Positions 47,198-55,847 of a stretch of 64,000 nt of DNA are shown one piece after another (position 1 is the first letter of the stretch; every line of letters begins with the position of its first letter). The translations under genes and the position numbers were made by a program. This DNA is from Kutzneria chonburiensis (GTDB lineage Bacteria; Actinomycetota; Actinomycetes; Mycobacteriales; Pseudonocardiaceae), in NCBI RefSeq assembly GCF_028622115.1, contig NZ_CP097263.1, positions 7,998,001 to 8,062,000 of the forward strand, given 5' to 3'. The notes under the pieces were generated by a model that did not search any database, had not been told where the DNA came from, and was given only the letters and a program-made list of their open reading frames with translations.

Positions 47198-48103
47198 GTG
47201 AGCGGTCCCACAGGCGCGCAGTTCGAGATCACCTACGGCCAGGCCCGAGCGGTCGTCACCGAGATTGGCGCGAGCCTGCGGGCCTATGCCGTCGACGGTG
47301 TCGACTACGTCGAGAGCTACCCCGACGACACACACCCGCCGATGGGCTCGGGCGCGGTGCTCGTGCCCTGGCCGAACCGGGTGCGCGGCGGCCGCTGGCC
47401 GTTCGAGGGCGGCGTCGAGCAGCTGGAGCTGACCGAGCACGAGCGCGGCAACGCCATCCACGGCTTCGTGCGCAAACTGCCGTGGCAGGTGATCAGCCAC
47501 ACCGGCTCGCTGATCTCGCTCGGTGTCGACGTGCCGGCCCAGCAGGGCTGGCCGGTGCCGCTTCGCGTGACGATCAGCTACGCGCTGGACGCGCACGGCC
47601 TGACCGTCACGCACGGCGTCACCAACGTGGGCGACCGCCCGGTGCCGTTCGGCGTCGGCATGCACCCGTATCCGCGCGCCGGCCGGTCCGCGACCGACGA
47701 CTGCACGCTCCAGCTGGCCGCGACGACCAGCCTGCCGCTGAGTGCCGAGACCATGACCCCGGACGGCCCGCAGACCCCGCTGGCCGGCTCCGTGCTGGAC
47801 CTGTCCAAGCCCACCTTGCTGCGTGGCGTCAACCTGGACGACGCGTTCGGCGGCTGCGAGCCGGACGCGGACGGCCTGATCCGGCACCGGCTGCTCGGTC
47901 CGGACGGCGGCGTCGAGGTGTGGGCCGACCCGGCGTTCCGCTGGGTGCAGGTCTACACGCCGAACGACTTCCTCGGCCGGGGCCGGGCCGTCGCGATCGA
48001 GCCGATGACCTGCCCGCCGGACGCGCTCAACTCCGGCGTCGACCTGATCACGATCGCCCCAGGTGAGGCTTGGTCGGCCCGATGGGGACTGCTACCCAGG
48101 TAA
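47198..48103 (+). CDS. Aldose 1-epimerase family protein
   Basis: 301 residues from GTG 47198, galactose-mutarotase beta-sandwich: VLVPWPNRVRGGRWPFEG, IHGFVRKLPW (first active His), VGMHPYPR (second His) and AIEPMTCPPDALNSG (active Glu). It interconverts alpha and beta sugar anomers; the sugar is not known. Divergent from the arginase-family gene and 39 bases before the amidohydrolase. Confidence 0.9.
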   Translation: MSGPTGAQFEITYGQARAVVTEIGASLRAYAVDGVDYVESYPDDTHPPMGSGAVLVPWPNRVRGGRWPFEGGVEQLELTEHERGNAIHGFVRKLPWQVISHTGSLISLGVDVPAQQGWPVPLRVTISYALDAHGLTVTHGVTNVGDRPVPFGVGMHPYPRAGRSATDDCTLQLAATTSLPLSAETMTPDGPQTPLAGSVLDLSKPTLLRGVNLDDAFGGCEPDADGLIRHRLLGPDGGVEVWADPAFRWVQVYTPNDFLGRGRAVAIEPMTCPPDALNSGVDLITIAPGEAWSARWGLLPR

Positions 48104-48142
48104 CCCTGGTTTCGCCGCCGGAGACCGTTAGCATTGCGAACC

Positions 48143-49453
48143 ATGAACGTGGCGATCACAGGCGGATACGTGGTGCCGGTCGACGGCGAACCCATCGACG
48201 GCGGAACAGTCCTGATCATCGACGGGCGGATCGCCGCCGTCGGCCCCGATGCCGACGTCGACGTGCCCGACGAGGTCGAGGTGGTCGACGCGGCCGGCGC
48301 CTGGGTGCTGCCCGGCTTCGTCGAGGCGCACGGCCACCTCGGCGTGTCCGAGGAGGCCGAGGGCTGGGCCGGCGAGGACACCAACGAGATGACCGACCCG
48401 GTCGGCGCCCGGTTCCGCGCGCTGGACGGCATCAACCCGGGCGACCTGGCCTTCGCCGACGCGCTGTCCGGCGGCGTCACCACCGCGGTGATCAAGCCCG
48501 GCTCCGGCAACCCGATCGGCGGCCAGACCGTGGCCGTGAAGTGCTGGGGCCGCACCGTGGACGAGATGGTGCTGCGCGAGCCGGTCAGCGTGAAGAGCGC
48601 GCTGGGCGAGAACCCCAAGCGGGTGTACGGCGACAAGAAGGTCACCCCGAGCACCCGGCTCGGCGTGGCCGCGGTGATCCGCCAGGCGCTGACCAAGGCC
48701 CAGGACTACAAGGCCAAGCGGGACGCGGCGGCGGCCGACGGCAAGCCGTTCGAGCGGGACGCCGACAACGAGATCCTGGTCAAGGTGCTGGACCGCGAGC
48801 TGCCGTGGTGCCAGCACACGCACCGGGCCGACGACGTGGCCACGGCGATCCGGCTGGCCGAGGAGTTCGGCTACCGGCTGGTCATCAACCACGGCACCGA
48901 GGCCCACCTGATCGCCGACCTGGTGGCCGAGAAGAACATCCCGGTGATCATCGGCCCGCTGTTCACCAGCCGCTCCAAGGTCGAGCTGCGCAACCGCTCG
49001 CTGCGCAACCCCGGCATCCTGGCCAGGGCCGGCGTGGAACTGGCGATCATGACCGACCACCCGGTGGTGCCCATCCACTTCCTGGTGCACCAGGCGACGT
49101 TGGCCGTGAAGGAGGGCCTGGACAGCGACACCGCGCTGCGCGCGATCACCGCCAACCCGGCCCGAATCCTCGGCCTTGACGACCGTGTCGGCTCTTTGAA
49201 GCCCGGCCTGGACGGCGATGTCGTCATCTGGTCCGGTGACCCGTTGGTGATAGATTCACAACATGCAAGAACGACAGCCTGGACCCCTAAACCGACAGCT
49301 CAGGGCCATCGTAGGTGCCCGAGTCAGCGTGCTGCGTGGCGACGAGAAGGTTTCGCACATCGCTCAGCACGAGACGGGTACCCGCAAGGCCGAGGAGATG
49401 GGGGCACGGATCGTCGGCACGTTCGAGGACTTGGACGTCTCGGCAACCGTTAG
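48143..49453 (+). CDS. Amidohydrolase (imidazolonepropionase-like), 3' end replaced by prophage
   Basis: Native sequence runs from ATG 48143 to about 49250 (about 369 residues): VLPGFVEAHGHLG metal motif, WCQHTHRADD, LVINHGTEAHL, IMTDHPVVP metal Asp and the C-terminal LGLDDRVGSLKPGLDGDVVIWSGDPL. After GDPLVID family similarity ends, and the frame reads on through the integrase gene to 49453 as unrelated Arg-rich residues. The missing tail is normally short (30 or so residues), so the fused product might still fold. The junction identifies the gene as the likely phage attachment site. Confidence 0.88.
   Translation: MNVAITGGYVVPVDGEPIDGGTVLIIDGRIAAVGPDADVDVPDEVEVVDAAGAWVLPGFVEAHGHLGVSEEAEGWAGEDTNEMTDPVGARFRALDGINPGDLAFADALSGGVTTAVIKPGSGNPIGGQTVAVKCWGRTVDEMVLREPVSVKSALGENPKRVYGDKKVTPSTRLGVAAVIRQALTKAQDYKAKRDAAAADGKPFERDADNEILVKVLDRELPWCQHTHRADDVATAIRLAEEFGYRLVINHGTEAHLIADLVAEKNIPVIIGPLFTSRSKVELRNRSLRNPGILARAGVELAIMTDHPVVPIHFLVHQATLAVKEGLDSDTALRAITANPARILGLDDRVGSLKPGLDGDVVIWSGDPLVIDSQHARTTAWTPKPTAQGHRRCPSQRAAWRREGFAHRSARDGYPQGRGDGGTDRRHVRGLGRLGNR
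49225..49262. other. Probable left attachment site (attL) of the prophage
   Basis: Placed where amidohydrolase similarity stops and 1-38 bases before the integrase start. Large serine integrases usually sit beside their site and use protein-coding targets with a short common core. The exact core needs the right end of the element, outside this window. Confidence 0.6.
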
Positions 49454-50879
49454 CCCCTTCCAGCGTCCCGACCTTGGGCCGTGGCTTGACGACAAGCAAC
49501 GGGGCTCGGAGTGGGACGTGATCATCTGGTCGAAGATTGACCGTGGGTTTCGAGACCCCGGTGATGCTGTCGATGTCGCTCGGTGGTGCGAAAAGCGGCA
49601 GCGGGTAATGGTCCTTGTTGACGATGGCATCACCCTTGACTTCCGTCCGGAAGCCGATCCCATGCTTCGCATGATGGCCGAGATGTTCCTACTCATGGGC
49701 AGCATGTTCGCCAAGTGGGAATTGCGCCGATTTCAGAGCCGGACGCGGGACGCGCACTCAGTGCTGCGGCACACCGATCGAATAGCTACTGCGACGCCAG
49801 ATGGGTTTATGTCAATCCCGCATCCCAGTGGCAAAGGTAGGGGACTGGCGCAGGATCCCGCGCGTCAGGCTGTGCTACATCAGATTGCAAAGTTCCTCGT
49901 TGACGAGGGGAAGAGTTTCAACTGGATCACAAACTGGCTTAATGCTGAAGGGGTGGAGACGCATCGGGACTACCGGCGTGCACCTGATAAGAAGCGTGGG
50001 GACAAGTGGATAATTAACCAGACGATCCGTCTTATGGAAACACCTGCTACGCAAGGGTGGAAGACCGGACCTCGGCAGGATAAAAACCGCGATGTTCCGA
50101 CGCTGCGACTGGATGAAATGGGCAACCCGATTAAGATGGCGGAGCCCACGTTCACTCCCGAGCGCTGGCAAGAGATCCAGACGGCAGTAGCAATGCGGCG
50201 TCTGGGAACTAACGTTCGAACCTACGGGACGTCTCCTCTCCTGGGTGTTGCCGTGTGTGGATTGTGTGACTCTAACGCGAGTCGAAAGAGCTACACGCGT
50301 ACAAAGCCGGATGGTGAAGAGGTTACCTACGCGTATTATGCGTGCGCTGCTCGTCCGGGCCCTCCCTGTGCTGGAGTTTCTATGAAGGACGCGAAAGCAG
50401 AGGCGCTTCTACAGCAGACTTTCCTTGAGAAACGTGGAGAGCGGCGTGTTAAGGTCAGGATCTTCGTCCCTGGCGCGGACCACACCGAGGAACTGGATCG
50501 AACGATTCGGATTATTGACCAGCTCCGGGGAGACCGGGAGATGGGCCTCATTGTCGGCGAACAGGACGAGCGTCGATATCGGGATCAGATGAGAGCACTG
50601 CTTGCTAGGCGAACTGAACTGGAGAAGGAGCCGTACCGCGCGGCGGGCTATCGACTTGAGGAGACTGATCAGACGTACGCCGATGTGTGGGCAAAGTCTG
50701 ACACCGAGGGGCGGCGTAAGCTTCTGATTGATGCAGGTGTGACCTTCAAAATTTACTCCACCGATGTGTGGGAGATCCTCATCGATGAGAAGAAGGCCCA
50801 GGAAGGGCTTGGCAATTTCGCCGAGCCGGAAGAGTTGGGCGCAGCTGAGCAAGTTGTTGAATCTGATACTACTTCGTAG
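49263..50879 (+). CDS. int: Large serine recombinase (phage integrase)
   Basis: 538 residues. The catalytic serine is probably Ser22 (GARVSVLRGDE), and the N-terminal domain runs to about 150 with WSKIDRGFRDPGDAVDV and the Arg pair region. A recombinase domain (FNWITNWLNAEGVETHRDYRR) follows. A zinc ribbon has Cys332, Cys335 and Cys361 plus the later Cys of PGPPC. A coiled-coil Glu/Arg-rich part lies near 420-470. It joins attP to attB and needs a directionality factor for excision, which I cannot identify. AT-richer than its surroundings. Confidence 0.95.
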   Translation: MQERQPGPLNRQLRAIVGARVSVLRGDEKVSHIAQHETGTRKAEEMGARIVGTFEDLDVSATVSPFQRPDLGPWLDDKQRGSEWDVIIWSKIDRGFRDPGDAVDVARWCEKRQRVMVLVDDGITLDFRPEADPMLRMMAEMFLLMGSMFAKWELRRFQSRTRDAHSVLRHTDRIATATPDGFMSIPHPSGKGRGLAQDPARQAVLHQIAKFLVDEGKSFNWITNWLNAEGVETHRDYRRAPDKKRGDKWIINQTIRLMETPATQGWKTGPRQDKNRDVPTLRLDEMGNPIKMAEPTFTPERWQEIQTAVAMRRLGTNVRTYGTSPLLGVAVCGLCDSNASRKSYTRTKPDGEEVTYAYYACAARPGPPCAGVSMKDAKAEALLQQTFLEKRGERRVKVRIFVPGADHTEELDRTIRIIDQLRGDREMGLIVGEQDERRYRDQMRALLARRTELEKEPYRAAGYRLEETDQTYADVWAKSDTEGRRKLLIDAGVTFKIYSTDVWEILIDEKKAQEGLGNFAEPEELGAAEQVVESDTTS

Positions 50880-50956
50880 TAGGTAAGTTTGTATGCTACT
50901 ATCGCCGCAACAAAGAAATGCACTTCCCGTGTGAGTTGTGGTCACTGTCATGTTCG

Positions 50957-52606
50957 ATGAAAAACAAGCGAGAGGCTGTGGCAATGCAGGCGGTTGAACA
51001 GCCCGAAGGGCGTCCCTATCCAGAAAAGGAGGTGTTCCACGGGATCGTCGGCAAGATCGTGAAGCACGTCGCGCCGACCACTGAAGCCGACATCATGGGA
51101 ATGGTCGGAAGCCTGCTCACGGGGTTCAGTGCGGTCGTGGGCTCCGGGCCGCACTTGATGATCGGTCGGGAGCGACACCGGGTCAACGTCTGGACGCTGC
51201 TCATGGGCGGTACAGGCAACGGAAAGAAGGGCACGGCGACCACCGCCGTGAGCGACTTCCTCAAGGCCCTAGATGAGGGGTTCTGGCAGGACCGCAGGGT
51301 GACCAGCCTGTCTACGGGCGAAGGTCTGATCTACGCTGTGCGTGATGCCAGCGGGTTTGAGGCGGACTTTCAACTTGACGACGGTATGCAGATCATCATG
51401 GGCAAGGAGCCCGACCCGGGCGTGGTTGACAAGAGGCTTCTTGTCATCTCCTCCGAATTCGGCTCCATCATGGCCAAGGGCGGAACTCTGGGGAACGTGC
51501 TCCGGGACGCTTGGGACGGCTCGGACCTCGCACTGATCACCAAGGAGAAGGCAAAGCGGGCGACCGCTCCGCACATCTCGGTTCTTGGCCACATCACGCC
51601 GGAGGAGTTCGGCGACCGGCTCAAGAACAGGGACATGGCCGGCGGTACCTACAACCGGTTTCTTCCTCTTTTCGTGCATCGCTCGCAAGAGGTGCCGTGG
51701 CCGGAGTACTCGGCAGCGTGGGAGGTGGAGGCCCAGAACCTCGCCGCCGAGCTGGCCGACGCCGCGCGGGCCGCCCGTAAGGTCGAGCGCATCGAACTCG
51801 GCGACGCCGCGAAGCGGACGTGGGGCGGCGGCATGTACCAAGAGATGTCCGCCGTGGATGAGAACGATCCGGAGATGCTACAACAGTTCACCAGTCGGCG
51901 GGCCGCTCATACGCTGCGGGTCGCCGCCGCGTACGCCTTGATGAACAAGCGGAAGTCCATCACTAAGGCCGATCTCCTCGCCGCCCGGGCAGTCGTGATG
52001 TACGCCTTCGACTCTGCTCGGTACATTACGAAGAAGCTCGCTCCGGCCAAGGACCGCAGTTGGGAGAGCGCCAAGGAGACCCTGACCGCACATCTGCGCT
52101 CCGTCGCGCCGAACGGGATGAACAGGACCACCTGTATGCGGGTGCTCAAGAACAACTTCTCAACCGATGCGGTGTCCGACCTTATCGCCCAGATCGGCGC
52201 GGTGGAGAAGCGGGAACTGTCCGACGTGACCAAGCGTGTGACGACCATGGTCTACCTTGACGAAGCGCCGGAGAACGAAGAGAAGGGGCCTGACATGGCT
52301 GACTACGGCTACACCCGCAGAACACCGAACCAAGTGGACAAGTTGGAGGCTGCTGGGTGTGTGAAGGTGTTCGCGGACTACGCCGCGACATCGCCGGACA
52401 TGAGGCTGAACCTCATGTCCTGCCTCGTGGAAATGGAGGCGGGTGACCGTCTGGTTATCTGCGAATTCACCGAGGTCAGTCGCCATGTTGGCACGGCGCG
52501 GGAAGTGCTGGAATGGCTGGACGTCCACGGGCAAGAGTTCGGTGTTTTGGACGAGCCGAAGTGGACGCTCGCCGAGGTGTTGGCATGGGTCCGGAGCTTC
52601 CCGTGA
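50957..52606 (+). CDS. DUF3987-like ATPase fused to a resolvase-like domain
   Basis: 549 residues from ATG 50957 (ATG 50984 also possible). The ATPase has Walker A GGTGNGKKG near residue 84, a Walker-B-like LLVISSEFGSIM and later ITPEEFGDRLKNRDMAGGTYNRFL, as in helicase-like DUF3987 proteins used for plasmid or phage replication. From about residue 447 the protein resembles a serine-resolvase core: YGYTRRTPNQ, LEAAGCVKVFADYAA, AGDRLVICEFTEVSRHV, HGQEFGVLDE. The catalytic Ser position holds Thr or is lost. No stop separates the two parts. A dyad GTAGTA ... CTACTA (50876-50901) with TATGCT lies upstream. Confidence 0.75.
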   Translation: MKNKREAVAMQAVEQPEGRPYPEKEVFHGIVGKIVKHVAPTTEADIMGMVGSLLTGFSAVVGSGPHLMIGRERHRVNVWTLLMGGTGNGKKGTATTAVSDFLKALDEGFWQDRRVTSLSTGEGLIYAVRDASGFEADFQLDDGMQIIMGKEPDPGVVDKRLLVISSEFGSIMAKGGTLGNVLRDAWDGSDLALITKEKAKRATAPHISVLGHITPEEFGDRLKNRDMAGGTYNRFLPLFVHRSQEVPWPEYSAAWEVEAQNLAAELADAARAARKVERIELGDAAKRTWGGGMYQEMSAVDENDPEMLQQFTSRRAAHTLRVAAAYALMNKRKSITKADLLAARAVVMYAFDSARYITKKLAPAKDRSWESAKETLTAHLRSVAPNGMNRTTCMRVLKNNFSTDAVSDLIAQIGAVEKRELSDVTKRVTTMVYLDEAPENEEKGPDMADYGYTRRTPNQVDKLEAAGCVKVFADYAATSPDMRLNLMSCLVEMEAGDRLVICEFTEVSRHVGTAREVLEWLDVHGQEFGVLDEPKWTLAEVLAWVRSFP

Positions 52607-52781
52607 CCGAATGACTCTTGACGAAGATGCGGAACTCTGCGATAAATGAGTTCCGCACGGCGAAGCCGGCGACCACAACCGAATAAAGCCGCTACGGGGT
52701 AGCGGAGCAGACCAATATGAAGGCTGCGACGGGTCATGGTGACCGGTCGTGGCCTTTCGTGTTTTTCAGGGAGGAACAGAA

Positions 52782-53258
52782 GTGGACGAGACCGAGGACG
52801 GCTCGATGACCGTGGGCGGGATCCACGTCGTGCGGATCCAGCCCCGGGAGCACCTGACCCAGTGGACGTTCAACGTGGGCGGGCCGGCGCGATTCCTCGT
52901 TCAGCTGAGGGCGGGGGCGAACAACCTCGTCGGTCACCTCGGCCGGCGGGGCAAGTGGGAGTACTCGCCGTTGAAGAACCTGCTTCCGGACGACGCCGAC
53001 CGGCCCGCGCTGACGGTGGACGCCCCGGAGGTCAAGCAGGCCATCACGGAGTGGGTGCGGGAGCGGAAGGCGTGGTGGGCGGCCCACGAACATGGGCTCA
53101 TCATCACGGGCGGCAATGGGGCCTGGTCGGCGATCTGCAAGGACCCGGAGTGCCTTCAGCGGTGGACCAGTGGCGACCAGCCGTGGGAGGACGTCCCGGA
53201 GGCGGTCCGGGAGCAGGTGCAGGCAGCACGCGCCATCATCAACTACCGGTCCGAATAG
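52782..53258 (+). CDS. Prophage hypothetical protein
   Basis: 158 residues from GTG 52782, which has GGGAGGA upstream; a GTG at 52749 is less likely. Acidic start, then mixed alpha/beta with HVVRIQPREHLTQWTFNVGGPARFLVQL and AWWAAHEHGLIITGGN, and one Cys pair (ICKDPEC). I do not recognise it. The gap 52607-52781 before it shows no gene. Confidence 0.7.
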   Translation: MDETEDGSMTVGGIHVVRIQPREHLTQWTFNVGGPARFLVQLRAGANNLVGHLGRRGKWEYSPLKNLLPDDADRPALTVDAPEVKQAITEWVRERKAWWAAHEHGLIITGGNGAWSAICKDPECLQRWTSGDQPWEDVPEAVREQVQAARAIINYRSE

Positions 53259-53332
53259 CCCAAGGAAACAGCGAGTGGTCCCCGGCCGATAGTCGGTCGG
53301 GAACCCTCCCCGCAGGAAGGTAGCTTGGCGAC

Positions 53333-53676
53333 ATGACGACCTACACGGCGACGGATGTCCAGACCGGCGAGGAGCACGCCTTCGTGACGCTGGATGGGCT
53401 GGCGGAGAGCTTGGGGGTGGTGCCTATCAGTTGGTCGGCGCTACCACGTCGCTGCCGGAATACCGCGACATTCAGGTGTTCAAGGACTTCACCGACGCTG
53501 AGACGTTGTGCGTGGTGCGGGTGAGCATCGAGACGTTGGGGGCGGTGTTGCCTCTTGGTGTCACCATCTTGGGCGAGTCGAAGCGTCAGCTGGGCCGGCA
53601 CCTGAGCGATGTGCAGGCCCCGGCAGGTTCGGCGGGTGCGCGGCACTTGCTCTTTGCGTGGATGGATGCTGAATAG
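53333..53676 (+). CDS. Prophage small protein read in two frames
   Basis: ATG 53333 gives TTYTATDVQTGEEHAFVTLDG to LAESLG, and then a non-coding-like tail. The -1 frame continues from the five-G run at 53413-53417 as GGGAYQLVGATTSLPEYRDIQVF to the stop at 53676. A -1 slip on the run, or one more G, would give a protein of about 114 residues. Ribosome site GGAAGG precedes the ATG. Family unknown. Either a read error, a mutation or a programmed slip. Confidence 0.6.
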
Positions 53677-53732
53677 CCAGTTGGCGGCCGAGTCGTCCAC
53701 CTGGGCCGGCCCCAATCGGTCCGGAACGACAG

Positions 53733-53768
53733 AAAGCCCCCGTCCGGCGGGATGCCAGACGGGGGCTT
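53733..53768. terminator. Terminator
   Basis: Stem AAAGCCCCCGTC / GACGGGGGCTTT with 12-base loop and flanking A- and T-runs. Typical intrinsic terminator, usable on both strands, between the 53.3-kb gene and the holin-like frame. Confidence 0.88.
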
Positions 53769-53834
53769 TGTTCAGCGAGCTAGCTCGTTGCGTTGCGCGT
53801 TTCCGTTATCTGCCAACGGAAAACGGCCGCCAGG

Positions 53835-54085
53835 TTAGTCCTTTGGGGCGGGAGCCTTCAGGAGATCTGGGGTGCCGGGGGTGCCCGCGTTGGACGCGGC
53901 GACCGACGTCAGCACCGACAGAACAGCGGCCATGCCAGCCGCTGACAGCGCCGCAGGCCACGGCGCGTCCAGCAGGCCGACGCCGTTGGCACCGAGGACG
54001 GCCACAAGGGTCTGAGCGAAGGTGCGAACTGCACGATCGAGCGACTGAAGCCAAAAAGCTTAGACAGCAACGGAATTCCTCTCAT
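53835..54085 (-). pseudogene. Holin-like protein (r1t-type), frameshifted
   Basis: ATG 54085 begins RGIPLLSK. From about 54060 another frame reads AFWLQSLDRAVRTFAQTLVA, then VLGANGVGLLDAPWPAALSA, AGMAAVLSVLTSVAAS and a GTPGTPDLLKAPAPKD tail to the stop at 53835. The two membrane helices and tail match the small r1t holins of actinophages. One additional G at 54059-54062 would fuse the frames to about 83 residues. No endolysin is seen next to it. Confidence 0.7.
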
Positions 54086-54104
54086 GTAAGGGTACGGTGT
54101 GGGT

Positions 54105-54533
54105 ATGACTGAAGGTGGGGAGCAGGAGACGGCCACGCCCGCGATGCGCCTTGGCTACGAACTGAACGTGGCACTGGTCGGTCACGAGATTGCGTCAATC
54201 GCTCGTCGGATGGACGCGGCGGCGGTGCGAAACGATGTCCGGCCGCTGCGTGAATTCAAGGAGCAGTTGGACGACGCCATCGAGGGAGTAGGCCACCTGG
54301 TCACGCCAGGTGCATGGCTGGCGGCGAAGGGTGCCGCTGCACCGGATGACGGTGACCCCGCACCGTCGCTTGATTCGTTGGCCCGGGAGATGTTCGCGTT
54401 GGCCAACCGTTGGCACGACGCCACGCAGGAGAAAGCCTTCGATGCGTTTGCCGTGCTTGGCCACGACCTCAACACGCTGGCGAAGCGCGTGGATCGTGCG
54501 GACCGGTCGGTCTGGGGAGACCCAGCCGAGTAA
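54105..54533 (+). CDS. Prophage hypothetical helical protein
   Basis: 142 residues from ATG 54105. Nearly all helical with charged heptads (NVALVGHEIASIARRMDAAA, LREFKEQLDDAIEGVGHLV, ALANRWHDATQEKAFDAFAVLGHDLNTLAKRV). A -10-like TACGGT lies 6 bases upstream of the ATG, so the message may be leaderless. Family unknown. It opposes the tail genes, from which it is separated by a terminator. Confidence 0.65.
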   Translation: MTEGGEQETATPAMRLGYELNVALVGHEIASIARRMDAAAVRNDVRPLREFKEQLDDAIEGVGHLVTPGAWLAAKGAAAPDDGDPAPSLDSLAREMFALANRWHDATQEKAFDAFAVLGHDLNTLAKRVDRADRSVWGDPAE

Positions 54534-54556
54534 CGCGTTTTGACCTTCTGTGCCCC

Positions 54557-54590
54557 GCTGCGCCCCGGACGCCATCGGCTCCGGGGCGCG
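54557..54590. terminator. Bidirectional terminator at the end of the tail operon
   Basis: Stem GCGCCCCGGA / TCCGGGGCGC with a 12-14-base loop, lying between the stop of the 54.1-kb gene and the last tail gene. Confidence 0.75.
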
Positions 54591-54597
54591 CGTTGTC

Positions 54598-55836
54598 TCA
54601 GCCCGAGATGGTGGACCGGCGGGACCGCTCCAGGGCCAGCAGACGCCGATGCGTCCGCCGGAACTCTGCCGCCAGCGAGGGCGGCAGAATCGACAACGGC
54701 AGCGATGATGGGGACATCGAGAGCTTGATGACCTCTTGGCCGGGCTCGGTCAACTCCACGTCGATCTGGACGACCTTGAACGCGTCGGACAGCGCCAACG
54801 CTCCCGATGCTGCTTCCACGACGACCACGCGGCCGACCTGGATCTGATCGAATGAGGGGAAGCTGTCCGGATGCAGGGTGACCTCGGGCAGGACCACCGG
54901 CGTCACGCCCATGGATGTGATCAAATTTGCCTTGTCCTGCAACGTATTCAGATCACTGACGTCCGAATAGGACTCGGCATGGGCGAAGGGCGGGAACGTC
55001 TTCTCCATCACGCTGTTGGTGCTGCGGGCGATGAGCATGTCATCGCCTTCGCCGTCGCCCGTAGCGATCCCCCGAGTGGCCATTCCGGTTCCATCACCGC
55101 GAACCTGGCCGACCTCGCAGTTGTCGCCGTGCCGGAGGACGATGTCCGAGACCCAGCCCGTGTTCGGGTAGATCAACTGCACGTGGTTCTTCACGAACCA
55201 CTCACCGAAGACAGCCGGTCGGCTCGGGTCGTTGTGCTGGCACCACTCGAAATCCACCCGGAAGTCAAAGCCATCGATTACGGCGGACAACTCGCTGACG
55301 ATGTTGTCCAGATCCTTTGTCTCGTAACCGTTGTAGGTTCGGTCCCGGAGCCGGCCAGTGGCCGGGATGCGGTGCTGGGAGTTGAGGATCTGTGCGCCAT
55401 GGATCACTGTGGACCCGCTCACGCGGTCCGGGGCCATGCCGTAGAAGCTCTGGACGTCGCCGAGCAGGCCGGCGAGGATCGACGCCTGGTCAACCTGCTG
55501 GTAGTCCTTGGTCTCCTGAAGGACCAAGCCTTTGACATACTCCCACAATCCTTGGCAGTCCAGGGAAAGCGTCTCCGCTGACAGGTCAGCGGTCCAGGTC
55601 GTCAGGATGCCGCCCCACACGGGAAAGCCGTTTCGCAGCACGTACACGCCGGCCCGCAAGGGCATCAGGAGCTCTTGCAGGTCGATCGCCGGATCCCAGC
55701 CGTGCAAGGGCGTGGTGAACGAGGCGGAGCCGGGAGCGGTGATCGTGACGGAGAACTTCAAGTCACTGCACGGAAGTTCCGCCACGGGCACGCCGGTTTT
55801 GAGGGCGGTGAACAGGACTCGGTACTGGACGTCCAA
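54598..55836 (-). CDS. Phage tail/baseplate protein, ReqiPepy6 Gp37-like
   Basis: 412 residues from TTG 55836, preceded by AAGGGGGCGGG. Beta-rich with FSVTITAPGSASFTTPLHGW, YVLRNGFPVWGGILTTW and LDCQGLWEYVKGLVLQ, which is the pattern of the tail-associated Gp37-like proteins of actinophages that lie after the distal tail protein. Likely part of the tail tip, contacting the host. The open frame extends to 56127 inside the next gene, but is not coding there. Confidence 0.75.
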   Translation of the reverse strand: MDVQYRVLFTALKTGVPVAELPCSDLKFSVTITAPGSASFTTPLHGWDPAIDLQELLMPLRAGVYVLRNGFPVWGGILTTWTADLSAETLSLDCQGLWEYVKGLVLQETKDYQQVDQASILAGLLGDVQSFYGMAPDRVSGSTVIHGAQILNSQHRIPATGRLRDRTYNGYETKDLDNIVSELSAVIDGFDFRVDFEWCQHNDPSRPAVFGEWFVKNHVQLIYPNTGWVSDIVLRHGDNCEVGQVRGDGTGMATRGIATGDGEGDDMLIARSTNSVMEKTFPPFAHAESYSDVSDLNTLQDKANLITSMGVTPVVLPEVTLHPDSFPSFDQIQVGRVVVVEAASGALALSDAFKVVQIDVELTEPGQEVIKLSMSPSSLPLSILPPSLAAEFRRTHRRLLALERSRRSTISG

Positions 55837-55847
55837 CCCGCCCCCTT

